Assembly (NCBI GenBank): GCA_036496805.1
Contig: DASXKN010000015.1
Span: forward strand, 1-64,000
DNA from: SZAS-103 sp036496805
GTDB lineage: Bacteria; Pseudomonadota; Gammaproteobacteria; Xanthomonadales; Xanthomonadaceae
Length of the DNA stretch: 64,000 nucleotides
Reading direction: 5' to 3'
Shown here: positions 26,424 through 36,494 of the stretch, piece by piece
Layout: each line of letters starts with the position of its first letter
Numbering within the stretch: the first letter of the stretch is position 1
Translations under genes and position numbers: made by a program
Notes under the pieces: generated by a model
What the model was told of the DNA's origin: nothing
Database searches by the model: none
What the model saw: the letters and a program-made list of their open reading frames with translations, nothing else

Positions 26424-27490
26424 GTCCCGTGGGAGCGCCACGCAGCATCCCGGTCTTCGTGGTGCTGCCGCCGCGGACCCTCCTGCTCGACGTGGCAGGC
26501 CCGCTCGAAGTGCTCCGGCGCGCCAATGCGGTGCAGGAGCAGGTGCGCTTCGATGTCGGCTACTTCGGACCGAACCGTTCGGTCATGACCTCGATCGGCC
26601 TGAGCGTGGGAGGCATCGCGCCCTTGCCGCGCACGCTTCCCGATGGCGCGATGGTCGTCGTCGCCGGCAACGTCGGCGAGGTCATGGCGCAGGCGATCGG
26701 ACCGAACCGCGCCGCGCCCTCGCAGGCCGGATCCATGGACGTCGTGGACGAAGCGGACCTGCGCGACGAAGCGCGCATCGTCGACTGGCTGCGCTCGACG
26801 GTGCAGCCGGAACACCGGCTGGTCACGATCTGTTCGGGCGCGCTGTTCGCCGGACGCGCGGGCCTGTTCGACGGCCGCCACTGCACGACCCACTATTTCT
26901 GCTGCGGCGACCTCGCCGGGATCGCTCCCGGGGCGACCGTGCTGGAAAACCGCCTGTACGTCGAGGACGGCCGTTGCTACAGCAGCGCCGGCATCACCGC
27001 CGGCGTCGACCTGATGCTGCACATCGTCAGCCAGGTCACCGACCACGCCTGCGCGCTCGCGGTCGCGCGCTACCTGGTCGTCTACCTGCGCCGCAACGGC
27101 GCCGATCCGCAGATGTCGCCCTGGCTGGAAGGCCGCAACCACATCCACCCTGCCGTGCATTGCGTACAGGATGCGATGACCGCGAACCCGACCCGGCCAT
27201 GGACGCTCGCGGCGCTCGCGAAAATCGCCGGCGCGAGCCCGCGCCACCTGTCGCGCCTGTTCAACGAACACGTGGGCATGAACACCACCGACTACCGCAA
27301 CCGGCTGCGGGCCGCGCTCGCGGGCGAACTGATCGGACACACCCGGCTCGACATGGAACGCATCGCCGAACGTGCCGGCTTCGCCTCGACCCGGCAGTTC
27401 CGGCGCGTCTGGCACAAGCTCCACGCGAACTCGCCGCGCCAGCAACGCGACGCCGCGCGGAGCGCGACGATGGCTTCGGCACCGGGCTGA
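26420..27490 (+). CDS. GlxA-type transcriptional regulator (DJ-1/PfpI domain plus AraC HTH)
   Basis: 356 aa. Residues about 10-200 form an amidase-like DJ-1/PfpI domain (PVFVVLPPRTLLLDVAGPLEV; the elbow segment TICSGALFAGRAGLFDGRHCTTHY, with a Cys at the nucleophile position). The C-terminal 100 residues hold two AraC helix-turn-helix units (WTLAALAKIAGASPRHLSRLF and MERIAERAGFASTRQFRRVW). Such proteins bind DNA and probably sense a small nitrogenous ligand. The start is GTG at 26420, overlapping the isochorismatase stop by 4 nt. Convergent with thiC, 66 bp apart. Confidence 0.92.
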   Translation: MSPVGAPRSIPVFVVLPPRTLLLDVAGPLEVLRRANAVQEQVRFDVGYFGPNRSVMTSIGLSVGGIAPLPRTLPDGAMVVVAGNVGEVMAQAIGPNRAAPSQAGSMDVVDEADLRDEARIVDWLRSTVQPEHRLVTICSGALFAGRAGLFDGRHCTTHYFCCGDLAGIAPGATVLENRLYVEDGRCYSSAGITAGVDLMLHIVSQVTDHACALAVARYLVVYLRRNGADPQMSPWLEGRNHIHPAVHCVQDAMTANPTRPWTLAALAKIAGASPRHLSRLFNEHVGMNTTDYRNRLRAALAGELIGHTRLDMERIAERAGFASTRQFRRVWHKLHANSPRQQRDAARSATMASAPG

Positions 27491-27556
27491 CCGCCGCGGC
27501 GCATCGAACAGGCGCGCACCGGCCGCGACCTGCCGATGCGAACCATCGACCCAAGG

Positions 27557-29452
<1,896 letters not shown>

Positions 29453-29541
29453 GGGCATCCGCTCCGCGTGAAAGGGTGCCGATGCATCGCGCATCGGCGG
29501 AATCCAAGCGGGCACGCAAGGATACGCTCGGCGCATCCTGC

Positions 29542-29650
29542 GAAGCTTCCCTACACCGGTTCGATCCCTGCTCTCGCAGGCACGGCCAGGTTCGAAGGGT
29601 TTTTCTCAGCCGGCGAGCCGGTTTCCCGGCCTCGCGGGCACCCCCGCTTC
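29542..29650 (-). promoter_or_regulatory. TPP riboswitch (THI box) controlling thiC
   Basis: Read on the minus strand, GAAGC (rc of 29646-29650) opens stem P1 and GCTTC (rc of 29542-29546) closes it. Inside are the conserved elements in order: GGGGGTGCC, GGCTGAGA followed by AAAACCC, TTCGAACCTG, and the 3' GTGTAGGGAA. These are the pyrimidine- and diphosphate-sensing helices of the TPP aptamer. It stands directly upstream of thiC in the correct orientation. The 89-nt stretch to the start codon should carry the expression platform; I do not see a clear terminator, so control of translation is more likely. Confidence 0.95.
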
Positions 29651-29804
29651 CGGGTGTATTGAAGCACGGCGGGCGCGGCCCTGCATCCGCAACGTGACCG
29701 CGCCGGAGGCGCGGCGGCAGGCGCTGGTAGAATGGCGACCTTCCCATCAGGGCATCGCATCGGAATTCGCCGCCGCCCGCCGCCGTGACGTCCGCCTCCA
29801 CGCA

Positions 29805-30467
29805 ATGATCATCTCGCACGCCCACCGCTACATCTTCTTCGCCATCCCCAAGACCGGCACCCATTCGCTGCGCCGGGCGCTGCGCCCGTACATGGGCGAC
29901 CAGGACGCCGAACAGGTGGCGCTGTTCGAAGGCCGCGCACTGCCGTATCCGGAGATCGCGGCGCTCAAGCACGGCCACATCACCGCGCAGCAGATCCGGC
30001 TGGTGCTGGGCGACGAACTGTTCGGGTCGTATTTCAAGTTTGCGATCGTGCGCAATCCGTTCGACCGCTTCGTGTCGTACTGCGCCTTCGTCAGCGCCAG
30101 CGTCAATGGCAGCTTCGCCACCACGCCGCGCGCGTACATGAAGAACATGCTCACCAAGGTGCGGCCGTTCGACCACATCCTGTTCCGCCCGCAGTCGGAA
30201 TTCGTCGCCGACGCCGATGGCCGCCTGATCGTCGATTTCGTGGGCCGCGTCGAGCGCCTGCAGGCCGACTACGACCGCATCTGCGCTAGAATCGGCATAC
30301 CCGGCAGCGAGCTCGGCCGCGCCAACGAGTCCTCGCATGGCGACTGGCGCGAGTACTACGACGACGAGCTGGTGGCGCTGGTCTCGGAAATGTACCGATC
30401 CGACCTGGAATTGTTCGACTATGCCTTCGACCGCGACCCAGCCAGCGCAGATCGTCAATCCGCTTAA
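29805..30467 (+). CDS. sulfotransferase family protein (type 2-like)
   Basis: 220 aa. The PAPS 5'-phosphosulfate loop is PKTGTHS (15-21), in the setting YIFFAIPKTGTHSLRRAL. The 3'-phosphate site is IVRNPFDRFVSY (81-92). The gene resembles family-2 sulfotransferases, which act on carbohydrates and related molecules. No signal peptide, so it is cytosolic. The ATG at 29805 gives the natural N-terminus; the longer frame from 29694 is not supported. Its last 47 nt overlap the start of the next gene in another frame, so the two are tightly coupled. Confidence 0.87.
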   Translation: MIISHAHRYIFFAIPKTGTHSLRRALRPYMGDQDAEQVALFEGRALPYPEIAALKHGHITAQQIRLVLGDELFGSYFKFAIVRNPFDRFVSYCAFVSASVNGSFATTPRAYMKNMLTKVRPFDHILFRPQSEFVADADGRLIVDFVGRVERLQADYDRICARIGIPGSELGRANESSHGDWREYYDDELVALVSEMYRSDLELFDYAFDRDPASADRQSA

Positions 30468-31011
30468 GACGCTCTCGGTGCGCGAGCTCGGCGCGATCGA
30501 CGTCGCCGCGCTGACTGCGGCCGTGATGGCGATTTCCGAGGAGCAGTGGGCGCAGGAGAACGCCGGCAAGCCCAACCGCTTCGAGGCGCTCGACCGCACC
30601 CAGCACATCGTCTTCCGCTTCGTTTCCGACTTCAACGACTGGAAGCAGTCCTACGGCCTGCCGATCTGGGAGGAATGGCGCGCGCTGCTCGAACCGGTTT
30701 TGCAGCAAGCCACCGCTCCCTACGGCTACGCCAACGGCGTGTTCCCGCGGGTGATGCTCGCGCGCATGGCGCCCGGCGGCGTGATCCACGCGCACGTCGA
30801 CGCCAACCGCGCGGCGCGCTGGCCGCACAAGATCCACATCCCGCTGCAGACGAACGACAGGGTGGAATTCTTCGTCGATCCGGACATCCACCATTTCCAG
30901 GTCGGCCATGCCTACGAGGTGAACAACCTCGGCCTGCACGCGGTGCGCAACGACGGCGACACCGACCGCATCCACCTGATCCTCGAATACTACGACGCCG
31001 ACGCCTGCTGA
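30421..31011 (+). CDS. aspartyl/asparaginyl beta-hydroxylase-like 2OG-Fe(II) dioxygenase
   Basis: 196 aa. The C-terminal half is a compact 2OG-Fe(II) domain: His125 and Asp127 in IHAHVDAN, His173 in GLHAVRNDG, and Arg183 as the 2OG-binding residue in TDRIHLIL. HKIHIPLQTND and VNNLGLHAVRN are family signatures. The ATG at 30421 lies 47 nt inside the sulfotransferase gene. The pairing suggests that both act on one molecule, for example hydroxylation followed by sulfation, which is inference. A second, unrelated-length enzyme of this superfamily is at 19004-19990. Confidence 0.85.
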   Translation: MPSTATQPAQIVNPLKTLSVRELGAIDVAALTAAVMAISEEQWAQENAGKPNRFEALDRTQHIVFRFVSDFNDWKQSYGLPIWEEWRALLEPVLQQATAPYGYANGVFPRVMLARMAPGGVIHAHVDANRAARWPHKIHIPLQTNDRVEFFVDPDIHHFQVGHAYEVNNLGLHAVRNDGDTDRIHLILEYYDADAC

Positions 31012-31104
31012 TCGGCGATGCGCGCATCGCTGCGCGTGCTGGCCGCGCAACGTATTGATCCGGGCTAGGATGGACGCCTCGTCCGATCCCGGGAGTCGAA
31101 CGCC

Positions 31105-32529
31105 ATGCGCATCCTGGCCTCCATCCTGCTGGCGACCGCAGGCTCCGCGCTCGCCGCGCAGGCAGCCGAACTCGACAGCCGCGACAAGTCGTACATCGCC
31201 TACGCGCAACCGGCGATCGCCTTCGTCCACGCCGACGTGATCGACGGCACCGGCGGCGCGATCAGACGCGACCAAACGTTGCTCGTAGAGCAGGGCCGAA
31301 TCGCTGCACTCGGACGCTATGACAAAGTGAAGTTCCCGAAAGCGACGACGATCGTCGACGCGCGCGGCAAGACCCTGCTGCCGGGTTTCGTGATGATGCA
31401 CGAGCACATGTTCTATCCGGCCGGCGAGTTCGTGTACAACGAGTTGCTCTTCAGCTTCCCGCGCCTGTACCTCGCCGGCGGCACGACGACGATGCGCACC
31501 GCCGGCACGATGATGCCGTACGCCGACATCAACGTGCGCGATGCGATCGTGCGCGGCGAGATCATCGGACCGGACATGGACGTCACCGGCCCCTACCTCA
31601 ACGGCCCTGGCCTGCCGATCCCGGGCGTGCACGTGCTCAAGGATGCCGATGACGCCGAGCGCACGGTCAACTACTGGTCCGACGAGGGCGTGACCTCGTA
31701 CAAGGGCTACATGCATATCACCCGCGCCGAACTGCAGCGCGCGATCGACACCGCACACAGGCGCGGCGCGAAGATCACCGCGCACCTGTGCTCGGTCACC
31801 TATCGCGAAGCAGCGCAGATGGGCATCGACAACCTCGAGCACGGTTTCTTCGTCGCCTCGGATTTCGTGAAGGACAAGCAGCCCGATGTATGCCCGGGCA
31901 AGGGCGGTGTGACGCATTCGCTGGCGGAGCTCGATCCGGACTCGCCGGAAATGAAGTCGCTGATGCAATACCTGATCGACCGCCACGTGGCGATCACCTC
32001 GACGCTGACGGTGTTCGAGACTTTCGCCGCCGGCCACCCGAAGGCGCCGCAGGGCGCGCTGGACCTGATGATCCCCGAGGTGCGCAAGCAGTACGAGACC
32101 ACCTGGGAGGCGATCCAGAAGAAAGCCGATCCGGACTGGATGGCGGCGTATCCGAAGCTGGCGAAACTGGAGAAGACCTTCGTCGGCATGGGCGGCCTGC
32201 TGCTCGACGGCACCGATCCGACCGGCTACGGCGGCGTGGTGCCGGGCTACGCGGGCAAGCGCGAGATCGAACTGCTGGTGCAGGACGGAAGTTTTTCGGT
32301 CGAGCAGGCGGTGAAGATCTCGACCCTCAACGGCGCGACCTATCTCGGCCGCGACAAGGACATCGGCAGCCTCGCCGTGGGCAAGCGCGCGGACGTGGTG
32401 GTGGTCGACGGCGATCCGACGAAGGACATCACCGCGGTCGAGCGCGTCCCGCTGGTGTTCAAGAACGGCGTGGGCTACGACAGCGCGAAGATCTTCGCGG
32501 CGATGAAGGAGACGGTGGGACTGCACTGA
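31105..32529 (+). CDS. secreted metal-dependent amidohydrolase
   Basis: 474 aa. A signal peptide ends near AAQAAE (residue about 22). The amidohydrolase core follows: IDGTGGAIRRDQTLLVEQGRI for the beta-sandwich, the metal-binding HxH in MMHEHMF (His99, His101), then later THE-type histidines in KITAHLCSVTY and DNLEHGFF, and an Asp in LLLDGTDPTGYGG. The C-terminal ATYLGRDKDIGSLAVGKRADVVVVDGDPT closes the sandwich. It resembles imidazolonepropionase-like or Xaa-Pro dipeptidase-type hydrolases; the substrate is not known. It ends opposite the kor operon with a long palindrome between them. Confidence 0.92.
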   Translation: MRILASILLATAGSALAAQAAELDSRDKSYIAYAQPAIAFVHADVIDGTGGAIRRDQTLLVEQGRIAALGRYDKVKFPKATTIVDARGKTLLPGFVMMHEHMFYPAGEFVYNELLFSFPRLYLAGGTTTMRTAGTMMPYADINVRDAIVRGEIIGPDMDVTGPYLNGPGLPIPGVHVLKDADDAERTVNYWSDEGVTSYKGYMHITRAELQRAIDTAHRRGAKITAHLCSVTYREAAQMGIDNLEHGFFVASDFVKDKQPDVCPGKGGVTHSLAELDPDSPEMKSLMQYLIDRHVAITSTLTVFETFAAGHPKAPQGALDLMIPEVRKQYETTWEAIQKKADPDWMAAYPKLAKLEKTFVGMGGLLLDGTDPTGYGGVVPGYAGKREIELLVQDGSFSVEQAVKISTLNGATYLGRDKDIGSLAVGKRADVVVVDGDPTKDITAVERVPLVFKNGVGYDSAKIFAAMKETVGLH

Positions 32530-32540
32530 GCATCTTCAAA

Positions 32541-32707
32541 TCCTCTCCCACCGGGAGACAGTGCCCGAAGGGCGGGTGAGGGAAAGTCTTGTACGTTCAT
32601 TGAAGAATACGGCGGAGCCGAGGCGCACGTTTCCTGACGTCCAGGCAGACGAAGGACCTTCCCTCATCCGCCCTCCGGGCACCTTCTCCCGGAGGGAGAA
32701 GGGAAAG
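32541..32707. repeat. large imperfect inverted repeat (REP-like) between convergent genes
   Basis: A left arm (32541-32590) and right arm (32653-32707) are roughly 80-85 percent complementary over nearly 50 bases. Both contain CTCCC, CCGGGAGA, GTGCCC, GGGCGG and GAGGGAA elements, separated by about 62 bp. The arms are themselves partly palindromic. Similar palindromes occur in many copies in related genomes, which I recall rather than compute. Lying between convergent stops, it may act as a two-way terminator. Confidence 0.75.
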
Positions 32708-32709
32708 CT

Positions 32710-33765
32710 TCAGCGCAGCGCGTCGTTGATCTTTGCCAGTGCCGCATTGCCAGGGCACAGCTCCGTCTCGCCCAGCCGGTTGAACGGCGTCGCCACCGTG
32801 TTCAGGTGCGCGTGAAGGTCGCGCGGCTCGGGGTCGACGTAGAGCAGGCCGGTCGCCACTTCGCCCGCCGCCGTCGCGGCCTGGGCGAACTGCATCGCCG
32901 CGCTGCGATTGCGTGCGTCGTAACCGGCGGCGAGCTTGCGCAGGCGCAGGAAGCTGCCGTCGTGCTGCTCGACTTCGATCAAGCCGCCTTCGGCGTAGTC
33001 GACCACGATCTCGTCGCGGCAGGGCACGAAGTCGAGGCGGTTGGCGATCTCGTTGTGCTCGCGCACGTACTCGTAGCTCTTGGTGCTGCCCGCGTGGTTG
33101 TTGAACGCCACGCAGGGGCTGACCACGTCGATGAAGGCCGCGCCCTGGTGCGCGATCGCGCCCTTGATCAGCGGCACGAGCTGGGCCTTGTCGCCGGAGA
33201 AACCGCGCGCGACGTAGGTGGCGCCAAGCTGCAATGCCAGACCGATCAGGTCGAGTGGCGCGTCGGAATTGACCACGCCCTTCTTCGACACCGAACCCTG
33301 GTCGGCGGTCGCCGAGAACTGGCCCTTGGTCAGCCCGTACACGCCGTTGTTCTCGACGATGTAGACCATGTTCACGCCGCGCCGCAGGGCGTGCACGAAC
33401 TGGCCGATGCCGATCGAGGCGGAATCGCCGTCGCCCGACACGCCCAGGTACAGCAGCTCGCGGTTGGCGAGGTTGGCGCCGGTCAGCACCGAGGGCATGC
33501 GCCCGTGCACGGTGTTGAAGCCGTGCGAGTTGCCGAGGAAGTAGTCGGGCGTCTTGCTCGAACAGCCGATGCCGGAGAGCTTGGCGACGCGGTGGGGCTC
33601 GACGTCGAGTTCCCAGCACGCCTGGATGATCGCCGCCGAGATCGAGTCGTGGCCGCAGCCTGCACACAGCGTGCTGATCTTGCCTTCGTAATCACGACGC
33701 GTGTAGCCGACGCCATTGCGGGTCAGGCTGGGATGGTGGAGCTTGGGCTTGGCGATGAATGTCAT
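32710..33765 (-). CDS. korB: 2-oxoacid:ferredoxin oxidoreductase, beta subunit
   Basis: 351 aa, the thiamine-diphosphate subunit. CAGCGHD (Cys34, Cys37) and GIGCSS (Cys68) fit the cluster-binding cysteines. GDGDSASIGIGQ (111-122) with ENNGVYGLTKGQ (138-149) forms the Mg-TPP motif. With the alpha-gamma fusion at 34665-36494 it should oxidatively decarboxylate a 2-oxoacid, most likely 2-oxoglutarate, to an acyl-CoA while reducing ferredoxin. Two small genes lie between it and the alpha subunit, an unusual arrangement. It is the last gene of the operon. Confidence 0.93.
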   Translation of the reverse strand: MTFIAKPKLHHPSLTRNGVGYTRRDYEGKISTLCAGCGHDSISAAIIQACWELDVEPHRVAKLSGIGCSSKTPDYFLGNSHGFNTVHGRMPSVLTGANLANRELLYLGVSGDGDSASIGIGQFVHALRRGVNMVYIVENNGVYGLTKGQFSATADQGSVSKKGVVNSDAPLDLIGLALQLGATYVARGFSGDKAQLVPLIKGAIAHQGAAFIDVVSPCVAFNNHAGSTKSYEYVREHNEIANRLDFVPCRDEIVVDYAEGGLIEVEQHDGSFLRLRKLAAGYDARNRSAAMQFAQAATAAGEVATGLLYVDPEPRDLHAHLNTVATPFNRLGETELCPGNAALAKINDALR

Positions 33766-33811
33766 GGCTTGAGCTTTGCTGTCGGTGATGCCGCGGTCCG
33801 CGATGGGTTCG

Positions 33812-34333
33812 TCATGGCTTGCCGCCCTTCGCGGGCGCCGGTTGCGTTCGGGTCATGCGGTAGACGCGGTTGTTGAGCCCGAACAGCAGGTGGTCGTCGT
33901 CGATCGCGTGGAATTCCATCTCGTTCGCGCAGCCGGTGACGAGGGTCGCGATCGGTCGCCTGGCGAAACCGAGCGCGGTGGCGGCCTTGTCCGGCGTGGT
34001 GTTCTTGTCGCCGTATTCCTCGAGCGAACCCTGGAAGAGCATGTCGGCCCCATCCATGCGGATCTCGTAATGCGGATGCTTGCAGGCGACCTGATGCGGC
34101 CCGTCGATGCGGTCGACGCGGATCGTGACCTTCGCGCCGGTGAGCTGCCTGATCTCCTTAGGCACTTCGTCCACTGGATCGTGCGTCCAGGGCGCGGGCT
34201 CACTCGAGGCGATGGTCCAGATGCCGGCATAGCGGTCCTGCGCGGGAGCGGCGAAAGCCGTCGACGCGAACAGGGTCGATACAAGCACGGCCGAGGCCAG
34301 CGAGGCGGACAACAGGTGAAGTCGACGCATCAT
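33812..34333 (-). CDS. secreted protein of unknown function inside the kor operon
   Basis: 173 aa. A signal peptide (residues 1-28, ending STAFAAPAQ) is followed by YAGIWTIASSEPAPW and a region with two cysteines (VACKHPHYEI, VTGCANEMEF). The shape, with W-T-I near the start and G-x-L-F-Q-G in the middle, suggests a small beta-barrel, but I recognise no family. The gene follows the 94-aa membrane protein by 18 bp and precedes korB by 46 bp on the same strand, so it is probably co-transcribed with the oxidoreductase. Confidence 0.72.
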   Translation of the reverse strand: MMRRLHLLSASLASAVLVSTLFASTAFAAPAQDRYAGIWTIASSEPAPWTHDPVDEVPKEIRQLTGAKVTIRVDRIDGPHQVACKHPHYEIRMDGADMLFQGSLEEYGDKNTTPDKAATALGFARRPIATLVTGCANEMEFHAIDDDHLLFGLNNRVYRMTRTQPAPAKGGKP

Positions 34334-34351
34334 CGGATCGTCCTCGCGGAT

Positions 34352-34636
34352 TCAGGCGCGCTTCGCCGGCGCTTCGAGCGCATAGCCCAGCAGGCCGGCC
34401 GCCACCATCAGGGCGCAGGCCTGCCAGACCATCAGGATGGCCGGCACGCCGGCCAGCATCCCCGGCACCACCGAGAAAGCCAGCCGGAACAGCAGCGAGA
34501 CGCCCTCGCCCGCAAGCGCGAGCAGCAGCCATCCCGATGGCGATCGGTTCCACAGCACGAACAGGGCAACGATCATCATCAGTCCACCGACCAGGCCGGT
34601 GGCCGCCTGCATGACTTGCATCAGGTGTGCATCCAT
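34352..34636 (-). CDS. small three-helix membrane protein inside the kor operon
   Basis: 94 aa with about three hydrophobic helices: AATGLVGGLMMIVALFVLW, WLLLALAGEGVSLLFRLAF and a C-terminal ILMVWQACALMVAAGLLGYA. It starts 28 bp after the korA stop with GGAG upstream of the ATG at 34636. No family recognised. The spacing on both sides suggests co-transcription with korA and the secreted protein gene. Confidence 0.68.
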   Translation of the reverse strand: MDAHLMQVMQAATGLVGGLMMIVALFVLWNRSPSGWLLLALAGEGVSLLFRLAFSVVPGMLAGVPAILMVWQACALMVAAGLLGYALEAPAKRA

Positions 34637-34664
34637 TTCACGTCTCCGTCCGGTTCGCGATGCT

Positions 34665-36494
34665 TCACGCCACCCGTTCCTTGCGATCCATCGCCACGAC
34701 CCGCCCCGCCCCGATCGCATCGGCGATGAAGCGCGCGGTGATCGGCGTGCCGTCGAAGTGCAGCACCGAAACCAGCCGCGCCGGATCGATGCCGAATTCG
34801 TTGACGAGCAGGGACTTCATCTGGGCATCGCGGTTCTGCTCGACCACGTACACGCTCTCGTGCGCGGCGATGAAGTCGGCGACCGACTGCGGGAACGGGA
34901 AGGCGCGCAGGCGCAGGGTGTCCAGGTGGACGCCGGCCTCTTCCAGCAACTCGATCGCCTCGGCCATCGCCGGGCTGGTGGAGCCGAAATGGATCGCGCC
35001 GATCGCCGTCTTTTCGCGCGCACTGCGTACGACCGGCTGCGGCACCAAGGACTTGGCGGTGTCGAACTTCTTCAGCAGCCGCTCCATGTTGTAGACGTAG
35101 TCGGGGCCGCGTTCGGAATAGCGCGCGTAGGCGTCGCGCGAGGTGCCGCGCGTGAAGTAGCCGCCGCGCGAGGGATGGGTGCCCGGATAGGTGCGGTACG
35201 GGATGCCGTCGCCGTCGACGTCGAGGTAGCGGCCGAAGTCGCGGCCGGCCTCGAGTTCCTCGGCGGTCATCACCTTGCCGCGGTCGTAGCGGCGCGATTC
35301 GTCCCAGGCGAACGGTTCGCACAGGCGCTGGTTCATGCCGATGTCGAGGTCGGTGAGGACGAATACCGGCGTCTGCAGGCGGTCGGCAAGGTCGAGCGCG
35401 GCGGCCGCGTGGTCGAAGCATTCGCGCGGATCTTCCGGGAACAGGAGCACGTGCTTGGTGTCGCCGTGCGATGCGTAGGCGCAGGAGAGGATGTCGGCCT
35501 GCTGGGTGCGCGTGGGCATGCCGGTCGATGGACCGCCGCGCTGCACGTCGATCAGGGTCACGGGAATCTCGGCGAAGTAGGCCAGGCCGATGAACTCGGT
35601 CATCAGCGAGATGCCCGGGCCCGACGTCGTGGTGAAGGCGCGCGCGCCGTTCCAGCCGGCGCCGACGACCATTCCGATCGAGGCGATCTCGTCCTCGGCC
35701 TGCACGATCGCGTAGCGGCTGCGGCCGTCGCCATCCTTGCGCAGCTTCATGCAGTATTTCTCGAACGCCTCGGCGCAGGACGACGAGGGCGTGATCGGAT
35801 ACCACGCGCACACCGTCGCGCCGCCGTAGACGCAGCCGAGCGCGGCGGCGGTGTTGCCGTCGACGAAGATCTTGTCGCCGACGTTGTCGGCGCGGCGGAT
35901 CTTCAGGCCCATCGGCTGGGAGATATTCTCAGACGCGTGGCTGCGGCCGAGATGCAACGCTTCCTTGTTGGCGGCGAGCAGCTTCTCCTTGCCGCGGTAC
36001 TGCTCGGCGATCAGCGCCTCGATCACTTCGGCATCGATGCCGAGCAACTGCGAGAGCGCGCCGACGTACATGATGTTCTTGAACAGCTGGCGCTGGCGCG
36101 GGTCGCTGTAGGTCGCGTTGCAGATCGCGGTGAGCGGCATGCCGATCACGGTGATGTCGTCGCGGAACATCGACTTCGGCAGCGGCTTGGTGCTGTCGTG
36201 GAAGAGGTAGCCGCCGGGCGTGATCTCGGCGACGTCCGCGCCCCAGGTCTGCGGGTTCATCGCGACCATCAGGTCCACGCCGCCGCGCCGCCCGAGCCAG
36301 CCGCGCTCGCTGACGCGCACCTCGTACCAGGTCGGCAGGCCCTGGATGTTCGAGGGGAAGATGTTGCGCGGCGACACCGGAACGCCCATGCGCAGGATGC
36401 ACTTGGCGAACAGCTCGTTCGCCGAGGCCGATCCCGAACCGTTGACGTTGGCGAACTTGACGACGAAGTCGTTGACCGCCTCGATCGGCTTCAT
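34665..36494 (-). CDS. korA: 2-oxoacid:ferredoxin oxidoreductase, fused gamma-alpha subunit
   Basis: 609 aa. The first 190 residues are the gamma domain (NDFVVKFANVNGSGSASANELFAKCILRMGVPV, then PTWYEVRVSERG). Residues about 215-609 are the alpha subunit (DGNTAAALGCVYGGATVCAWYPITPSSS, SGPGISLMTEFIGLAYFAEIP, RGGPSTGMPTRTQQADI). This gamma-alpha fusion is typical of 2-oxoglutarate oxidoreductases. The ATG at 36494 overlaps the stop of the upstream flavoprotein gene by 4 nt, so the two are coupled. Confidence 0.93.
   Translation of the reverse strand: MKPIEAVNDFVVKFANVNGSGSASANELFAKCILRMGVPVSPRNIFPSNIQGLPTWYEVRVSERGWLGRRGGVDLMVAMNPQTWGADVAEITPGGYLFHDSTKPLPKSMFRDDITVIGMPLTAICNATYSDPRQRQLFKNIMYVGALSQLLGIDAEVIEALIAEQYRGKEKLLAANKEALHLGRSHASENISQPMGLKIRRADNVGDKIFVDGNTAAALGCVYGGATVCAWYPITPSSSCAEAFEKYCMKLRKDGDGRSRYAIVQAEDEIASIGMVVGAGWNGARAFTTTSGPGISLMTEFIGLAYFAEIPVTLIDVQRGGPSTGMPTRTQQADILSCAYASHGDTKHVLLFPEDPRECFDHAAAALDLADRLQTPVFVLTDLDIGMNQRLCEPFAWDESRRYDRGKVMTAEELEAGRDFGRYLDVDGDGIPYRTYPGTHPSRGGYFTRGTSRDAYARYSERGPDYVYNMERLLKKFDTAKSLVPQPVVRSAREKTAIGAIHFGSTSPAMAEAIELLEEAGVHLDTLRLRAFPFPQSVADFIAAHESVYVVEQNRDAQMKSLLVNEFGIDPARLVSVLHFDGTPITARFIADAIGAGRVVAMDRKERVA

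Noticed and set aside
29555..29580. GGTTCGATCCC-like stretch resembling a tRNA T-arm
   Set aside because: It lies inside the TPP riboswitch on the opposite strand; no acceptor or anticodon stems can be formed around it.
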